DNA of 64,000 nucleotides. Source: Rubrivivax albus (GTDB lineage Bacteria; Pseudomonadota; Gammaproteobacteria; Burkholderiales; Burkholderiaceae_C). Positions 27,995-37,092 of the stretch are shown one piece after another. A model generated the notes under the pieces. The model saw only the letters and a list, made by a program, of their open reading frames with translations, was not told the DNA's origin and did no database searches. The DNA is taken from positions 620,001 to 684,000 of the forward strand of contig NZ_SACT01000002.1 in assembly GCF_004016515.1 (NCBI RefSeq). The letters run 5' to 3'. The translations under genes were made by a program, and so were the position numbers. Positions within the stretch are counted from its first letter, which is position 1; each line of letters opens with the position of its first letter.

Positions 27995-28644
27995 CGCGAC
28001 CCGTGACGCGCCGCGTCGTGCTCGGTGCCGGCCTGGTGCAGGCCCTGTCCGCCGGCGGGCTCGGCGGCTGTGTGTCGCTGGGTCTGGACGGGCCGACGCA
28101 GGCCCAGCTGCAGTACCGCTGGCGCGACCTGGGGCCGCCGCCGTCCCGCCGCGAGCGCCCGCTGGTGCATGCGCTGCTGCTGCAGGCCATGCCGGGGGCG
28201 CCCGCGGCCGACACGCTGAACCTCGTCTACACGCGCGAAGGCGGCGCGCTGGCCACCTACCAGTACGCGCGCTGGGCCGAGCGCCCGCTGCGCGTGCTGC
28301 CGCGCGCGCTGCAGCAGCGGCTGGAAGTCCGCGGCAGCGCCGGCGTGACGGCGCTGCTGGGAGACCCGCAGCAGGCCGACTGGCTGCTGACGCTGACCAT
28401 CGACGAACTTCACCACGCCAGCCTGCCGGCGCCGGGACGCGGCCGGCTGGCCGTGACCGCCGAGCTCTACGACCGGCGGGCGCGCCAGCGTGTGGCGCGG
28501 CGGTCCTTCAGCGCCGAACCGCCGCTGAGCGGCGAGGCCACGGCCGCCGCGGCGGTGCAGGCGCTGTCCCAGGCCCTGACGCAGGTGCTGGACGCGATGC
28601 TGCCGTGGCTGGAAGACGCGCTGGCCGCAGCCGGCCAGCGCTGA
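27991..28644 (+). CDS. ABC-type transport auxiliary lipoprotein (PqiC/ABC_trans_aux family)
   Basis: 217 residues. Lipobox GLGGC at about 23-27 implies lipidation, and the body fits the auxiliary lipoproteins that accompany MCE transporters (RYQYxR-like YQYARWAERPLRVLPRAL, then a strand-rich C-terminal half). Overlaps the MCE gene stop (ATGA). Probably anchors the MCE tail at the outer membrane. Confidence 0.8.
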   Translation: MTRPVTRRVVLGAGLVQALSAGGLGGCVSLGLDGPTQAQLQYRWRDLGPPPSRRERPLVHALLLQAMPGAPAADTLNLVYTREGGALATYQYARWAERPLRVLPRALQQRLEVRGSAGVTALLGDPQQADWLLTLTIDELHHASLPAPGRGRLAVTAELYDRRARQRVARRSFSAEPPLSGEATAAAAVQALSQALTQVLDAMLPWLEDALAAAGQR

Positions 28645-28648
28645 ATCA

Positions 28649-28668
28649 CCGCCGCCAGCCGGCGGCGG
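28649..28668. terminator. Hairpin between convergent lipoprotein and Tim44 genes
   Basis: Perfect 8-bp stem CCGCCGCC/GGCGGCGG with a four-base AGCC loop in a 30-bp convergent gap. It lacks a T run, so termination strength is uncertain. Confidence 0.5.
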
Positions 28669-28674
28669 CCGAAC

Positions 28675-29649
28675 TCAGGCCGCCTGCTGGATACCGGCGA
28701 TGGCCCAGTTGCGGCTGCCGTCGGCCGGGCGCACCAGGTGCCAGGTCTCGTCCACGTCGGCCGGTGCGGCATCGGCGCTTTCGCGCACCTGGCCGGTATA
28801 GCGCACGCTCACGATCTGGCGGCCATCCTCCTCGGCGAAATCCTGCACCTCGGCGGCGATGGCCAGCACGTCGGTGTGGTCGGCCGCCGCACCGCGGTCC
28901 TGCAGGTCCAGGCGGATGTCGGCGAAGAGTTCCGGCGTGGTGAACTGGCGCAGGTCGTCCAGGTCGGCCGCGTCGTGCGCCGCCTGCATGCGGATGAAGA
29001 TCATCTTCGCGACGCGCTCGAAGCCTTCGCGGTCGAAGTCGGCCGGCAACTGGCCGGCCGGCACCGCGGCGCCGATCTGCAGGCCGCCGAAGGCCGCCGG
29101 CGCCGCCTGGCCGGGCGACCCCGTGGCCGCCGCCGCGGGCGTCACCGGTCGCAGGGGCGCGCGCGCCAGCGGGGTCATGCCGCCGGCCGCACCGGTGCCC
29201 GTGTCCGCACCAGCGCCGGCCATGGCCGGCTGGGCACCGCCCATGCGCCGCATCACGAGACGGATCACCACCACCGCGGCGATGGCCAGCAGCGCCAGCA
29301 GCATGAAGCTGGCCAGTTCCTCGCCGAAGCCCAGGTGGCTGGCCAGGGCCGCCAAGCCCAGGCCGGCGGCCAGGCCGGCCACCGGGCCCAGCCACGAACG
29401 CTTGGCCGCCGTGCCCGCCGCCGCGGCGGTGGCGCCGGCCGTGGCGGCGGCCGGCGTGGCCGGGGTCTGCGGCGACTGCGCCGGCGTGGCCGGCTGCTGC
29501 GCCGGCGGCTGCTGGGGCGCCGGCTTGGCCGGAGCGCTGCGCTGCATGCCCTTGCTCATGCCGCCGCCGAAGCGCTTGGCCTCGGCCACCTCGGGCACGA
29601 AGGCGCCGGCCACCGCTGCCATCAGCACGCCCAGGAACCAGTTCTTCAT
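28675..29649 (-). CDS. Tim44-domain membrane protein
   Basis: 324 residues. Cleaved or anchored N-terminus, a Pro/Gln/Ala-rich linker (about 35-85), two hydrophobic segments (about 87-130), then the C-terminal Tim44-like fold with RFTTPELFADIRLDL. Start ATG has AGGAG at a good distance. Lies downstream of the ECF sigma gene (29787-30341) in the same direction. Function of bacterial Tim44 homologues is largely unknown; some relate to respiratory or lipid stress. Confidence 0.82.
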   Translation of the reverse strand: MKNWFLGVLMAAVAGAFVPEVAEAKRFGGGMSKGMQRSAPAKPAPQQPPAQQPATPAQSPQTPATPAAATAGATAAAAGTAAKRSWLGPVAGLAAGLGLAALASHLGFGEELASFMLLALLAIAAVVVIRLVMRRMGGAQPAMAGAGADTGTGAAGGMTPLARAPLRPVTPAAAATGSPGQAAPAAFGGLQIGAAVPAGQLPADFDREGFERVAKMIFIRMQAAHDAADLDDLRQFTTPELFADIRLDLQDRGAAADHTDVLAIAAEVQDFAEEDGRQIVSVRYTGQVRESADAAPADVDETWHLVRPADGSRNWAIAGIQQAA

Positions 29650-29786
29650 CGGGACTCCTCTGTCGTTTCAGCGCCCATTGTGGGTGCGAGCGTCGACAGC
29701 GACCCCGGGAGACCCCAGGAGTTCCCAGGCCTTGTGGGGTCAAGCCGTGGGAGCCGATCCCGCGCCGGCGCCTGCGCGCTCCGCCC

Positions 29787-30341
29787 TCAGGCGGCCAGCG
29801 CCCGCCGCGCCCGGTGCAGGCGGACGAAGAGGTTGTCCTCGGTGATCGCCAGTGCGCTGCAGACCTCTTCGGTGGAGCGCTCCTGCAGCACGCGCAACTC
29901 GAACGCCTGGCGCACGCCCGGGGTCAGCGTCTCCAGCCGGGCCATCGCCTGCGCCAGGCGCTGGCGGCAGGCGACCTGCTCGTCGGGGCCGGGTTGCGCG
30001 CTGACCAGACTGGCGGTGCCGGAGAAGCCGGCGTCGTCGGCGTCGGCCAGCGGTTCGTGCGCGGCGCGCTCGCGCACCAGATCCACGATCTTGTGCTTGA
30101 GGATGCCCACCAGCCAGGTGCGCAGCGCCGAGCGCCCGCCGAAGGCTGCACGCCCGGTGGCCACGGCCTCGAACACGTCGTGCACCAGGTCCTCGGCCAG
30201 GCTGGGGTCCATCAGCTTGCGGCGGGCGTAGCGCAGCAGGTCGCCGCGGTAGGGCAGCACGTCGGCCCAGCTCAGGGGCGCAGCGGCAGGCGTGAAGGCG
30301 GGGGCAAGGGCATCGGGATGGGCAGCGGTGGCGGTGTGCAT
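29787..30341 (-). CDS. ECF-family RNA polymerase sigma factor
   Basis: 184 residues. Region 2 shows LAEDLVHDVFEAV, ALRTWLVGILKHKIVDLVRE, and region 4 PGVRQAFELRVLQERSTEEVCSAL. Start taken as ATG 30341 (MHTATAAHP); a GTG at 30410 is weaker. No anti-sigma factor follows; the next gene, 137 bp on, is the Tim44 protein. Divergent from the two-component system. Confidence 0.85.
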   Translation of the reverse strand: MHTATAAHPDALAPAFTPAAAPLSWADVLPYRGDLLRYARRKLMDPSLAEDLVHDVFEAVATGRAAFGGRSALRTWLVGILKHKIVDLVRERAAHEPLADADDAGFSGTASLVSAQPGPDEQVACRQRLAQAMARLETLTPGVRQAFELRVLQERSTEEVCSALAITEDNLFVRLHRARRALAA

Positions 30342-30442
30342 GGGCAAGGCTCCACGGTCGATGGCCAGACTGTGGCGACCGCGGCTCACGTGGTGCTCAC
30401 CGTTCCTCACGGGAAGATCACATCGGTGTAAGGTCGCGCGCC

Positions 30443-31171
<729 letters not shown>

Positions 31172-31193
31172 GGGGGCTCCGGCCTCGCGCCCG

Positions 31194-32675
31194 ATGACCG
31201 TCCGTGCCCGCCTGGCGCTGACCATCCTGCTCACCGGCCTGGTCACCGCGCTGGCGGTGATCGTGACGGTGGCCACCGCCTTCCAGCGCTTCCAGCACGA
31301 GAGCACCTGGGAGCGCGCCAACGGCTTCATCGGCCGCGTGGTGGCCACCCACCCCGACCTGCTGGAATTGCATGCGCGCGACCCGCAGGGCTTCACCGGC
31401 TTCCTGCGCAACCTGCTGTTGTTCGAACCCGATTCGCGGCTGTACCTGCTGGCGGCCGACGGCACGGTGCTGGCCAGCAGCGGCGACATGCCCATCGCGC
31501 CGGGGCTGAAGGTCAAGCTCGGGCCGGTGCAGGAGGCCATCATGGTCGCGGGGGATCGCGCGCGCGCCGCCTACGTGATGGGCGACGACCCGCAGTACAT
31601 GGCAGAGGACACCGTGATCGCGGCGCGCATGCTGCAGGCCAGCACCATCGCCCCCGGCGCCAACGCCGGCGGCTACCTGTACCTGGTGTGCCAGAAGCGG
31701 CCGCTGCCGCCGGGACAGGTCGAGCTGCTGGGCAGCAGCGTGGCCGGCCCGGCGCTGGCCGGCGTGCTGGCCGTGGTGCTGCTGGGCGCGCTCATCGCGG
31801 CCTGGATCATCGGCACCGTGACGCGGCCGCTGCGCGCGCTCAGCGATGCCGTCGACCAGGCCACGCGCGACGGCTTCGAGGCCGCCGCCGCGCTGCCGGC
31901 CGCAGCGCCGGCGGGCCACGATGAGTTCGCCCGCCTGCGCAGCGGCTTCGGCCAGATGCTGGCCACGCTGCGCGCGCAGTGGGACCGCCTGCAGCGCCTG
32001 GACCGGTTCCGCCGCGAAGGCGTGAGCAATCTGTCGCACGACCTGCGCTCGCCGCTGACCGCCACCACCGCCTGCCTGGAGACGCTGCAGGCGCGCTGGG
32101 CCCACGACCCGGCGCGCGCCGACGACCGCGCGCTGCTGGACGTGGCGCTGCGCAACACCGGCACCGCCGCCGGCATGGTGCGCGCGCTGGGCGACTTCGC
32201 GCTGCTGGACGAGCCGTCCTACCGGCTGCAACCGGTGGCGCTGGACGCCGGCGAGCTGATCGACGACCTGACCCGCCGCTTCGCCAGCCGCGCCGCGCTG
32301 CAGGGCGTGACGCTGGTCACCGACACCGGCGACACGCCACTGCCGGCGCGGCTGGACGTCGAACTGTTCGAACGTGCGCTGGCCAACCTGCTGGACAACG
32401 CCCTTCGCTTCACCCCGGCGGGCGGCCGCATCGTGCTGCGGGGGGCGCTGGTGGACGGGGCGCTGCAGGTACAGGTGCAGGACAGCGGCTGCGGCATCGC
32501 GCCGGACGACCTGCCCCACCTCTTCGAGCGCTTCTACCGCAAGAGCGAAGGTGGCCATGGCCTGGGGCTGGCCATCGTGGCGCGCATCGTGGCCCTGCAC
32601 GGCGGGCGCGCCACGGCGGCCAGCGTGCCGGGCCAGGGCACCACGGTCACGTTGAACCTGCCGGCAGCCGCCTGA
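31194..32675 (+). CDS. Sensor histidine kinase
   Basis: 493 residues. Membrane segment 1 at about 8-30, periplasmic sensor of about 150 residues, segment 2 near 182-205, HAMP, then His282 in SNLSHDLRSPLTA. ATPase motifs NLLDNALRFTP, DSGCGI and GHGLGLAI are present. Partner of the 30443 regulator. The periplasmic domain shows no recognised ligand motif. Confidence 0.9.
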   Translation: MTVRARLALTILLTGLVTALAVIVTVATAFQRFQHESTWERANGFIGRVVATHPDLLELHARDPQGFTGFLRNLLLFEPDSRLYLLAADGTVLASSGDMPIAPGLKVKLGPVQEAIMVAGDRARAAYVMGDDPQYMAEDTVIAARMLQASTIAPGANAGGYLYLVCQKRPLPPGQVELLGSSVAGPALAGVLAVVLLGALIAAWIIGTVTRPLRALSDAVDQATRDGFEAAAALPAAAPAGHDEFARLRSGFGQMLATLRAQWDRLQRLDRFRREGVSNLSHDLRSPLTATTACLETLQARWAHDPARADDRALLDVALRNTGTAAGMVRALGDFALLDEPSYRLQPVALDAGELIDDLTRRFASRAALQGVTLVTDTGDTPLPARLDVELFERALANLLDNALRFTPAGGRIVLRGALVDGALQVQVQDSGCGIAPDDLPHLFERFYRKSEGGHGLGLAIVARIVALHGGRATAASVPGQGTTVTLNLPAAA

Positions 32676-32829
32676 ACGACCACGCGGTACCCGTCCAGCG
32701 CCGCCAGGCGCCCCTGACACTGCGACACGGCCGTGCACGCCGTGCACGCCGGGCAGCACGCACCAGGCACCACGCACCGGCACCCCAGGGTTGACCCGGT
32801 TCACGGCCGCCAGCCCGAGGTCTACGCTG

Positions 32830-32843
32830 TTCTGTATACGGAA
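32830..32843. promoter_or_regulatory. Palindrome TTCTGTATACGGAA, operator for the FCD-GntR regulator
   Basis: Dyad with TTC/GAA ends around a GTATAC core (12 of 14 positions symmetric). It lies 7 bases before the GntR start. FadR-type FCD regulators commonly bind GTATAC-cored sites, so autorepression is likely. Confidence 0.7.
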
Positions 32844-32849
32844 TACGCC

Positions 32850-33524
32850 ATGGCCACGCTGCATCGCCTCGCCACCGCCCCCGACCTGGTCGACCAGGCC
32901 TACCGTGCCCTGGTGGACGCCATCAGCAGCGGCGCGCTGGCGCCGGGCGAGCGCATCGTGCAGGAGGCACTGGCCGAGCAGCTGGCGGTGTCGCGCCAGC
33001 CGGTGCTGCAGGCGCTGCGCCTGCTGAAGGCCGACGGCCTGGTGCAGGACGCCCCGGGCCGCGGGCTGCGCGTGACGCCGCTGGACGCCGGCCTGATCGC
33101 GCAGGTGTACGCCGTGCGCGGCGCGCTCGACGGGCTGGCGGCGCGGCTGGCCGCGGCGCACCACGCCGCGCCTGCGGCGGCCGTGATGCGCGCCGGTCGC
33201 GCCGCCACGCGCAGCGGCGACGTGGCCGCGATGATCGACGCCGACCTTGCCTTCCACCAGGCCGTGTATGCCGCCAGCGGCAACCCGCTGGTCGAGCGCA
33301 GCGCAGCGCCGCACTGGTGCCAGATCCGCCGCGCCATGGGCGCCGTGCTGCAGGACGGGCCGGCCCGCGCCGCCATCTGGGACGAACACGCGGCCATCGC
33401 CGCGGCCATCGCCGCCGGCGATGGCGACACCGCCGAACGCCTGGCCCGCGAGCACGCCGAACGGGCCGGCCACCACCTGGGCGCCGCGCTGACGGCGCCG
33501 TTGAAACGAGGAGACACCGCATGA
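32850..33524 (+). CDS. GntR-family (FadR/FCD) transcriptional regulator
   Basis: 224 residues. N-terminal helix-turn-helix (GERIVQEALAEQLAVSRQPVLQAL) and C-terminal FCD domain with DADLAFHQAVY and the metal-ligand region ARAAIWDEHAAIAAAI. Overlaps the dioxygenase start. Likely a repressor of its own three-gene operon, relieved by a carboxylate-type inducer. Confidence 0.88.
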   Translation: MATLHRLATAPDLVDQAYRALVDAISSGALAPGERIVQEALAEQLAVSRQPVLQALRLLKADGLVQDAPGRGLRVTPLDAGLIAQVYAVRGALDGLAARLAAAHHAAPAAAVMRAGRAATRSGDVAAMIDADLAFHQAVYAASGNPLVERSAAPHWCQIRRAMGAVLQDGPARAAIWDEHAAIAAAIAAGDGDTAERLAREHAERAGHHLGAALTAPLKRGDTA

Positions 33525-34390
33525 AACTCAGCCCCGAGCAGATCGCGCAGTTCGAGCGCGACGGCTACCTGTTCTTCCCGTCTCTGTTCTCGCCCGACGA
33601 GGTGAAGACGCTCACCGACGCCGTACCAGCCCTGTACGCGCGGCGCGAGGCCTACAACGTGCGCGAGAAGGGCAGCGACGCGGTGCGCACCAACTTCGCG
33701 GCCCACCTCTACAGCGAGCCGTTCGCGAAGCTGGCGCGCCACCCGCGCATGGTGGAACCGGTGCAGCAGATCTTCGGCGACGCGCTGTACATGCACCAGT
33801 TCAAGATCAACGGCAAGATGGCCTTCGAGGGCGACGTCTGGCAGTGGCACCAGGACTACGGCACCTGGAAGAACGACGACCTGATGCCCGAGCCGCGGGC
33901 GATGAACGTGGCCATCTTCCTGGACGACGTCAATCAGTTCAACGGCCCGCTGATGTTCATCCCCGGCAGCCACCGGCTGGGCGTGGTGGACGCGAAGCAC
34001 GACCTCACGACCACCAGCTATCCGCTGTGGACGGTGGACAACGCGCTGATCGCGCAGCTGGTGCAGCGCGCCGGCGGCAAGAACGGCGGCATCGTCTCGC
34101 CCCAAGGCCCGGCGGGCTCGATGATCCTGTTCCACGGCTGCCTGCTGCATGCCAGCACCAGCAACCTCAGCCCCTGGAACCGGGTCAGCGTCTACCTGAG
34201 CCTGTGTGCGGTGACCAACCACATCCGCCGCTTCAAGCGGCCGGAGTACATCGCCCACCGCGACTTCACGCCCATCATCACCCTGCCCGACGACTGCCTG
34301 CTGAAGGACGTCCCGGTGGACCTGCCATGGAAGGACGGCATGCCGGCGAGCGCGCTGCAGACGTCCATCGACGAGCTGAAGGCGGCTTGA
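33521..34390 (+). CDS. Phytanoyl-CoA/EctD-like Fe(II)/2-oxoglutarate dioxygenase
   Basis: 289 residues. Iron ligands H110-Q-D112 (WHQDYG) and His210 (LLHASTSN), then R-x-S 2-oxoglutarate region NRVSVYLS. Segments NGPLMFIPGSH and MHQFKIN resemble the ectoine/proline-hydroxylase branch. GAGGAG lies before the ATG. Product and substrate unknown. Couples to the GntR gene and, one base after its stop, to the oxidoreductase. Confidence 0.85.
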   Translation: MKLSPEQIAQFERDGYLFFPSLFSPDEVKTLTDAVPALYARREAYNVREKGSDAVRTNFAAHLYSEPFAKLARHPRMVEPVQQIFGDALYMHQFKINGKMAFEGDVWQWHQDYGTWKNDDLMPEPRAMNVAIFLDDVNQFNGPLMFIPGSHRLGVVDAKHDLTTTSYPLWTVDNALIAQLVQRAGGKNGGIVSPQGPAGSMILFHGCLLHASTSNLSPWNRVSVYLSLCAVTNHIRRFKRPEYIAHRDFTPIITLPDDCLLKDVPVDLPWKDGMPASALQTSIDELKAA

Positions 34391-34391
34391 G

Positions 34392-35738
34392 ATGTCTACC
34401 CCTCTCTTCGCCAAGCTCCAGCAGCGCGCCGCCGAAGGCCGGCCGGTGCGCGTGGGCCTCATCGGCGCCGGCAAGTTCGGCAGCATGTACCTGGCGCAGA
34501 TCCCGCGCACGCCGGGCGTGCAGTTGCTGGGCATCGCCGACCTGAACCTCGACGGCGCCCGCCGCAACCTGGCCCGCGTGGGCTGGGCGGCCGAGCGCCT
34601 GACCGCGCCCAGCCTGGACGCCGCAGTGAAGGACGGCCGCACCCACGTCGGCGACGACTGGCAGGCCCTGGTGCGCCACCCGGCGGTGGACGTGGTCGTG
34701 GAATGCACTGGCCACCCCATCGCGGCCGTGGACCACTGCCTGGAGGCCTTCGCCCACGGCAAGCACGTGGTGAACGTCACCGTGGAGGCCGATGCCTTCT
34801 GTGGCCCGCTGCTGGCACGCCGCGCGCAGGAGGCCGGCGTCGTGTATTCGCTGGCCTTCGGCGACCAGCCGGCGCTGATCTGCGACCTGGTGGACTGGGC
34901 GCGCTGCTGCGGCTTTCCGGTGGTGGCCGCCGGGCGCGGCCACAAGTGGCTGCCGCACTTCGCACAGAGCACGCCACAGACGGTGTGGGGCTACTACGGC
35001 CTGACGCCGGAGCAGGCCGAGCGCGGCGGCCTGAACCCGAAGATGTTCAACAGCTTCCTGGACGGCTCCAAGCCCAGCATCGAGAGCACCGCAGTGGCCA
35101 ATGCCACCGGCCTGGCCGTGCCTAGCGACGGCCTGCTCTACCCGCCGGCCAGCGTGGAGGACATCCCCTTCGTCACCCGTCCGAAGAGCGAAGGCGGCGT
35201 GCTGGAGAAGAAGGGCATGGTCGAGGTCATCAGCTGCCTGGAGCCCGACGGCCGCACCATCCCCTACGACATCCGCATGGGCGTGTGGGTCACGGTGGAA
35301 GGCGAGACCGAATACATCCGCAACTGCTTCGAGGAATACAAGGCCCACACCGACCCGAGCGGGCGCTACTTCACGCTCTACAAGCGCTGGCACCTGATCG
35401 GCCTGGAGGTGGGCTTCAGCGTGGCCAGCGTGGCGCTGCGCGGCGAGCACACCGGTGCCGCATCGCAGTGGAACGCCGACGTGGTGGCCACCGCCAAGCG
35501 CGACCTGCAGCCCGGCGAGGTGCTCGACGGCGAAGGCGGCTACTGTGTCTGGGGCAAGCTGCTGCCGGCGGCCACCAGCGCGGCCATCGGCGGCCTGCCG
35601 CTGGGCCTGGCGCACGACGTCAAGCTGGTGCGGCCGGTGAAGCAGGGCCAGAGCCTGAGCTGGGCCGACGTGGCCATGGACACCGGCACCCGGGCCTATG
35701 CGCTGCGGCGCGAGATGGAGCAGCTGTTCGCACGCTGA
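34392..35738 (+). CDS. NAD(P)-binding oxidoreductase with C-terminal SAF domain
   Basis: 448 residues. The Rossmann motif is VGLIGAGKFGSMYL (about 20-33) with ECTGHP and NVTVEAD like homoserine dehydrogenases. The last about 110 residues carry a SAF-like fold. Proteins of this architecture are annotated as homoserine-dehydrogenase-like or SAF proteins of unknown role in carbohydrate-acid pathways. Follows the dioxygenase by one base; together with the GntR gene this is a compact operon of unknown substrate. Confidence 0.75.
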   Translation: MSTPLFAKLQQRAAEGRPVRVGLIGAGKFGSMYLAQIPRTPGVQLLGIADLNLDGARRNLARVGWAAERLTAPSLDAAVKDGRTHVGDDWQALVRHPAVDVVVECTGHPIAAVDHCLEAFAHGKHVVNVTVEADAFCGPLLARRAQEAGVVYSLAFGDQPALICDLVDWARCCGFPVVAAGRGHKWLPHFAQSTPQTVWGYYGLTPEQAERGGLNPKMFNSFLDGSKPSIESTAVANATGLAVPSDGLLYPPASVEDIPFVTRPKSEGGVLEKKGMVEVISCLEPDGRTIPYDIRMGVWVTVEGETEYIRNCFEEYKAHTDPSGRYFTLYKRWHLIGLEVGFSVASVALRGEHTGAASQWNADVVATAKRDLQPGEVLDGEGGYCVWGKLLPAATSAAIGGLPLGLAHDVKLVRPVKQGQSLSWADVAMDTGTRAYALRREMEQLFAR

Positions 35739-35770
35739 ACTGCCCGGCCAAGGACGGCCCCGGAAACGGC

Positions 35771-35792
35771 GCAGGGCCCCGAAGGGCCCTGC
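35771..35792. terminator. Hairpin ending the oxidoreductase unit, shared with the convergent small gene
   Basis: Perfect 9-bp stem GCAGGGCCC/GGGCCCTGC with a CGAA tetraloop. It lies between the stop of the 34392 gene (+) and the stop of the 35820 gene (-). Confidence 0.75.
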
Positions 35793-35819
35793 TGTGGGGT
35801 TCGCGACGCCGAACTGCTG

Positions 35820-35972
35820 TCAACCGTGCGCGCTCTGCGTCGTCGGCGTGCTGGCCAGCAGCAGGCCGGCGTGGTCCGGCGAGGAGAGTGACACGACGCC
35901 GGAGAAGATCACCAGCGTGGTGAACAGCGACAGCGTGAAGGCGACGAAGCGTTGGGTGCGGGGGGTGGTCAT
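35820..35972 (-). CDS. Small single-span membrane protein, paralogue 1
   Basis: 50 residues, MTTPRTQRF then a hydrophobic helix (about 10-30, with TTLVIFSGVVSL) and a short polar tail ending QSAHG. AAGGAG sits seven bases before the ATG. Related to the proteins at 36558 and 37093: all have a basic N-terminus, an Ala/Leu helix ending TL-x-IF-x-GV, and about 20 mostly polar residues. The upstream array (36003-36101) matches those of the other two. No function known; not a signal peptide remnant, since each is a full unit with its own ribosome site and a hairpin downstream (the shared 35771-35792 hairpin). Confidence 0.72.
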   Translation of the reverse strand: MTTPRTQRFVAFTLSLFTTLVIFSGVVSLSSPDHAGLLLASTPTTQSAHG

Positions 35973-36002
35973 GTCGGGCTCCTTGGAGAGGGGTTCAGCG
36001 TT

Positions 36003-36101
36003 GCGATGGATGAATCTTCGGCCCATGCCGACCACATCACCAGCCACTTGCGATGAACCGCGGTGCAGGCCGTGCGAGCGGCCCGCAGCGGCGACGAACG
36101 G
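36003..36101 (-). promoter_or_regulatory. Upstream array of small gene 1
   Basis: On the minus strand, GCGGTTCATC at 36061-36052, preceded 41 bp away by CCGTTCGTC at 36101-36093 with a degenerate middle copy, then exactly 43 bp to a second block AAGATTCATCCATCGC at 36018-36003. That block ends 30 bp before the ATG. The layout repeats at the other two small genes. Confidence 0.7.
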
Positions 36102-36110
36102 AATGGCCCG

Positions 36111-36503
36111 ATGAGTGGCACCACCCGCACCTTTGCCGCGCCGGGCGTGCTGCTGGTGGACAGCATCACGCAGCTGGAACCCGGTGACGCCGGGGTGGTG
36201 GCGGTCAGCGGATCGCATGGCGGTGTGAGCTCGGCGCAGTACGCGTTGGCCGTGCCACTGCGGCTGGCGGTGTTCAACGATGCCGGCATCGGCAAGGACG
36301 AGGCCGGTGTGGCCGCACTGGTCCTGTTGCAGGCCGCAGGCCGCGCGGCGGTGACGGTGGCGCATTCATCGGCACGCATCGGCGATGCACAGGATCACTG
36401 GGATCATGGCGTGATCTCGCGCGTGAACGCGGCCGCAGCTGCCATGGGCTTCGCGGCCGGGCAGGACCTTCGCGCTGCGATCCTGCGTTTTTTGCCTTCC
36501 TGA
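36111..36503 (+). CDS. Conserved hypothetical protein with SHGG and SARIGD motifs
   Basis: 130 residues. A compact alpha/beta pattern with VAVSGSHGG (about 29-37), VFNDAGIGKDEAGVAAL and VAHSSARIGDAQD. I recognise the pattern from small bacterial proteins of unknown function, but no name. A Gly-His-Gly-Gly-like loop followed by Asp and Arg might be an active site. Its ATG overlaps the end of the small gene 1 array. Ends just before a bidirectional terminator. Confidence 0.62.
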   Translation: MSGTTRTFAAPGVLLVDSITQLEPGDAGVVAVSGSHGGVSSAQYALAVPLRLAVFNDAGIGKDEAGVAALVLLQAAGRAAVTVAHSSARIGDAQDHWDHGVISRVNAAAAAMGFAAGQDLRAAILRFLPS

Positions 36504-36510
36504 AATGCAA

Positions 36511-36534
36511 AGCGCCCCGCCGAAGCGGGGCGCT
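36511..36534. terminator. Bidirectional terminator between conserved hypothetical gene and small gene 2
   Basis: Perfect 10-bp stem AGCGCCCCGC/GCGGGGCGCT with a CGAA loop. On the minus strand it is followed by TTTGCATTT, so it mainly serves small gene 2. Confidence 0.82.
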
Positions 36535-36557
36535 GAGCGTGCGACGCAGCCGGGTGA

Positions 36558-36719
36558 TCAGGCCTGCGTCGAGGTCGGCTGCGCCTTCACCAGCATCGCA
36601 TCGGCCTGCGACGGCGTGGAGAGGCGGTCGACGCCGGAGAAGATGACCAGCGTGCTGGCCAGGGCGAGGACGAAGGCGGCAGCTTGATGTCGGGCTTGAA
36701 GGCTGAAGCGGGTGGTCAT
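36558..36719 (-). CDS. Small single-span membrane protein, paralogue 2
   Basis: 53 residues: MTTRFSLQARHQ, hydrophobic helix with LASTLVIFSGVDRL, then SQADAMLVKAQPTSTQA. AAAGGAAC upstream of the ATG. Same N-terminal MTT, same TLVIFSGV core as paralogue 1. Own terminator (36511-36534) and own upstream array (36751-36848). Topology by charge: basic N-terminus inside, tail outside. Confidence 0.75.
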   Translation of the reverse strand: MTTRFSLQARHQAAAFVLALASTLVIFSGVDRLSTPSQADAMLVKAQPTSTQA

Positions 36720-36750
36720 GATCGGGTTCCTTTCGGGGCTGCGTCGTGTG

Positions 36751-36848
36751 TCGATGGGTGGACTGTGCGCCGATGCGTGCGGCGCTGAAAGTCGCTTCCG
36801 ATGAACCGCGGGGCCGACGGACGAAACGTCGTCACGGTGGATGAACGG
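36751..36848 (-). promoter_or_regulatory. Upstream array of small gene 2
   Basis: Three minus-strand copies of (C)GTTC(A/G)TCC, at plus coordinates 36800-36808, 36820-36828 and 36840-36848, spaced exactly 20 bp. After the GCGG end of the proximal copy, 43 bp lead to ACAGTCCACCCATCGA at 36766-36751, which ends 31 bp before the ATG. The rest of 36720-37028 holds no gene I can support. Confidence 0.75.
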
Positions 36849-37028
36849 GCGCCGCCTCGCCGCCCTGCCACTGCGGGCAACCGGTCCAGGTGCGGCGCCG
36901 TTCGGCTGTGCGCCGCTGTGTCGGCCAGGCCGCTGAAGTGCTTCGCTTGCGCGCCAACGACATCGATGGATCCGGTTCGACGCCGGGCCCCACATCGGCG
37001 GGGCGCTTGACCCATGCCATGCAAAACG

Positions 37029-37055
37029 AAAGGGCCCCGCGAGGCGGGGCCCTTT
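37029..37055 (-). terminator. Terminator of small gene 3
   Basis: Perfect 12-bp stem AAAGGGCCCCGC/GCGGGGCCCTTT with a 3-base loop, followed on the minus strand by CGTTTTGC. Confidence 0.85.
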
Positions 37056-37092
37056 CCTTGGAAACCGGGCCGACTCTAGCCGGCCAGCGATC

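Noticed and set aside
36801..37010. 69-codon plus-strand frame in the promoter region of small gene 2
   Set aside because: Overlaps the repeat array, lacks a good ribosome site, and has shadow-like composition.
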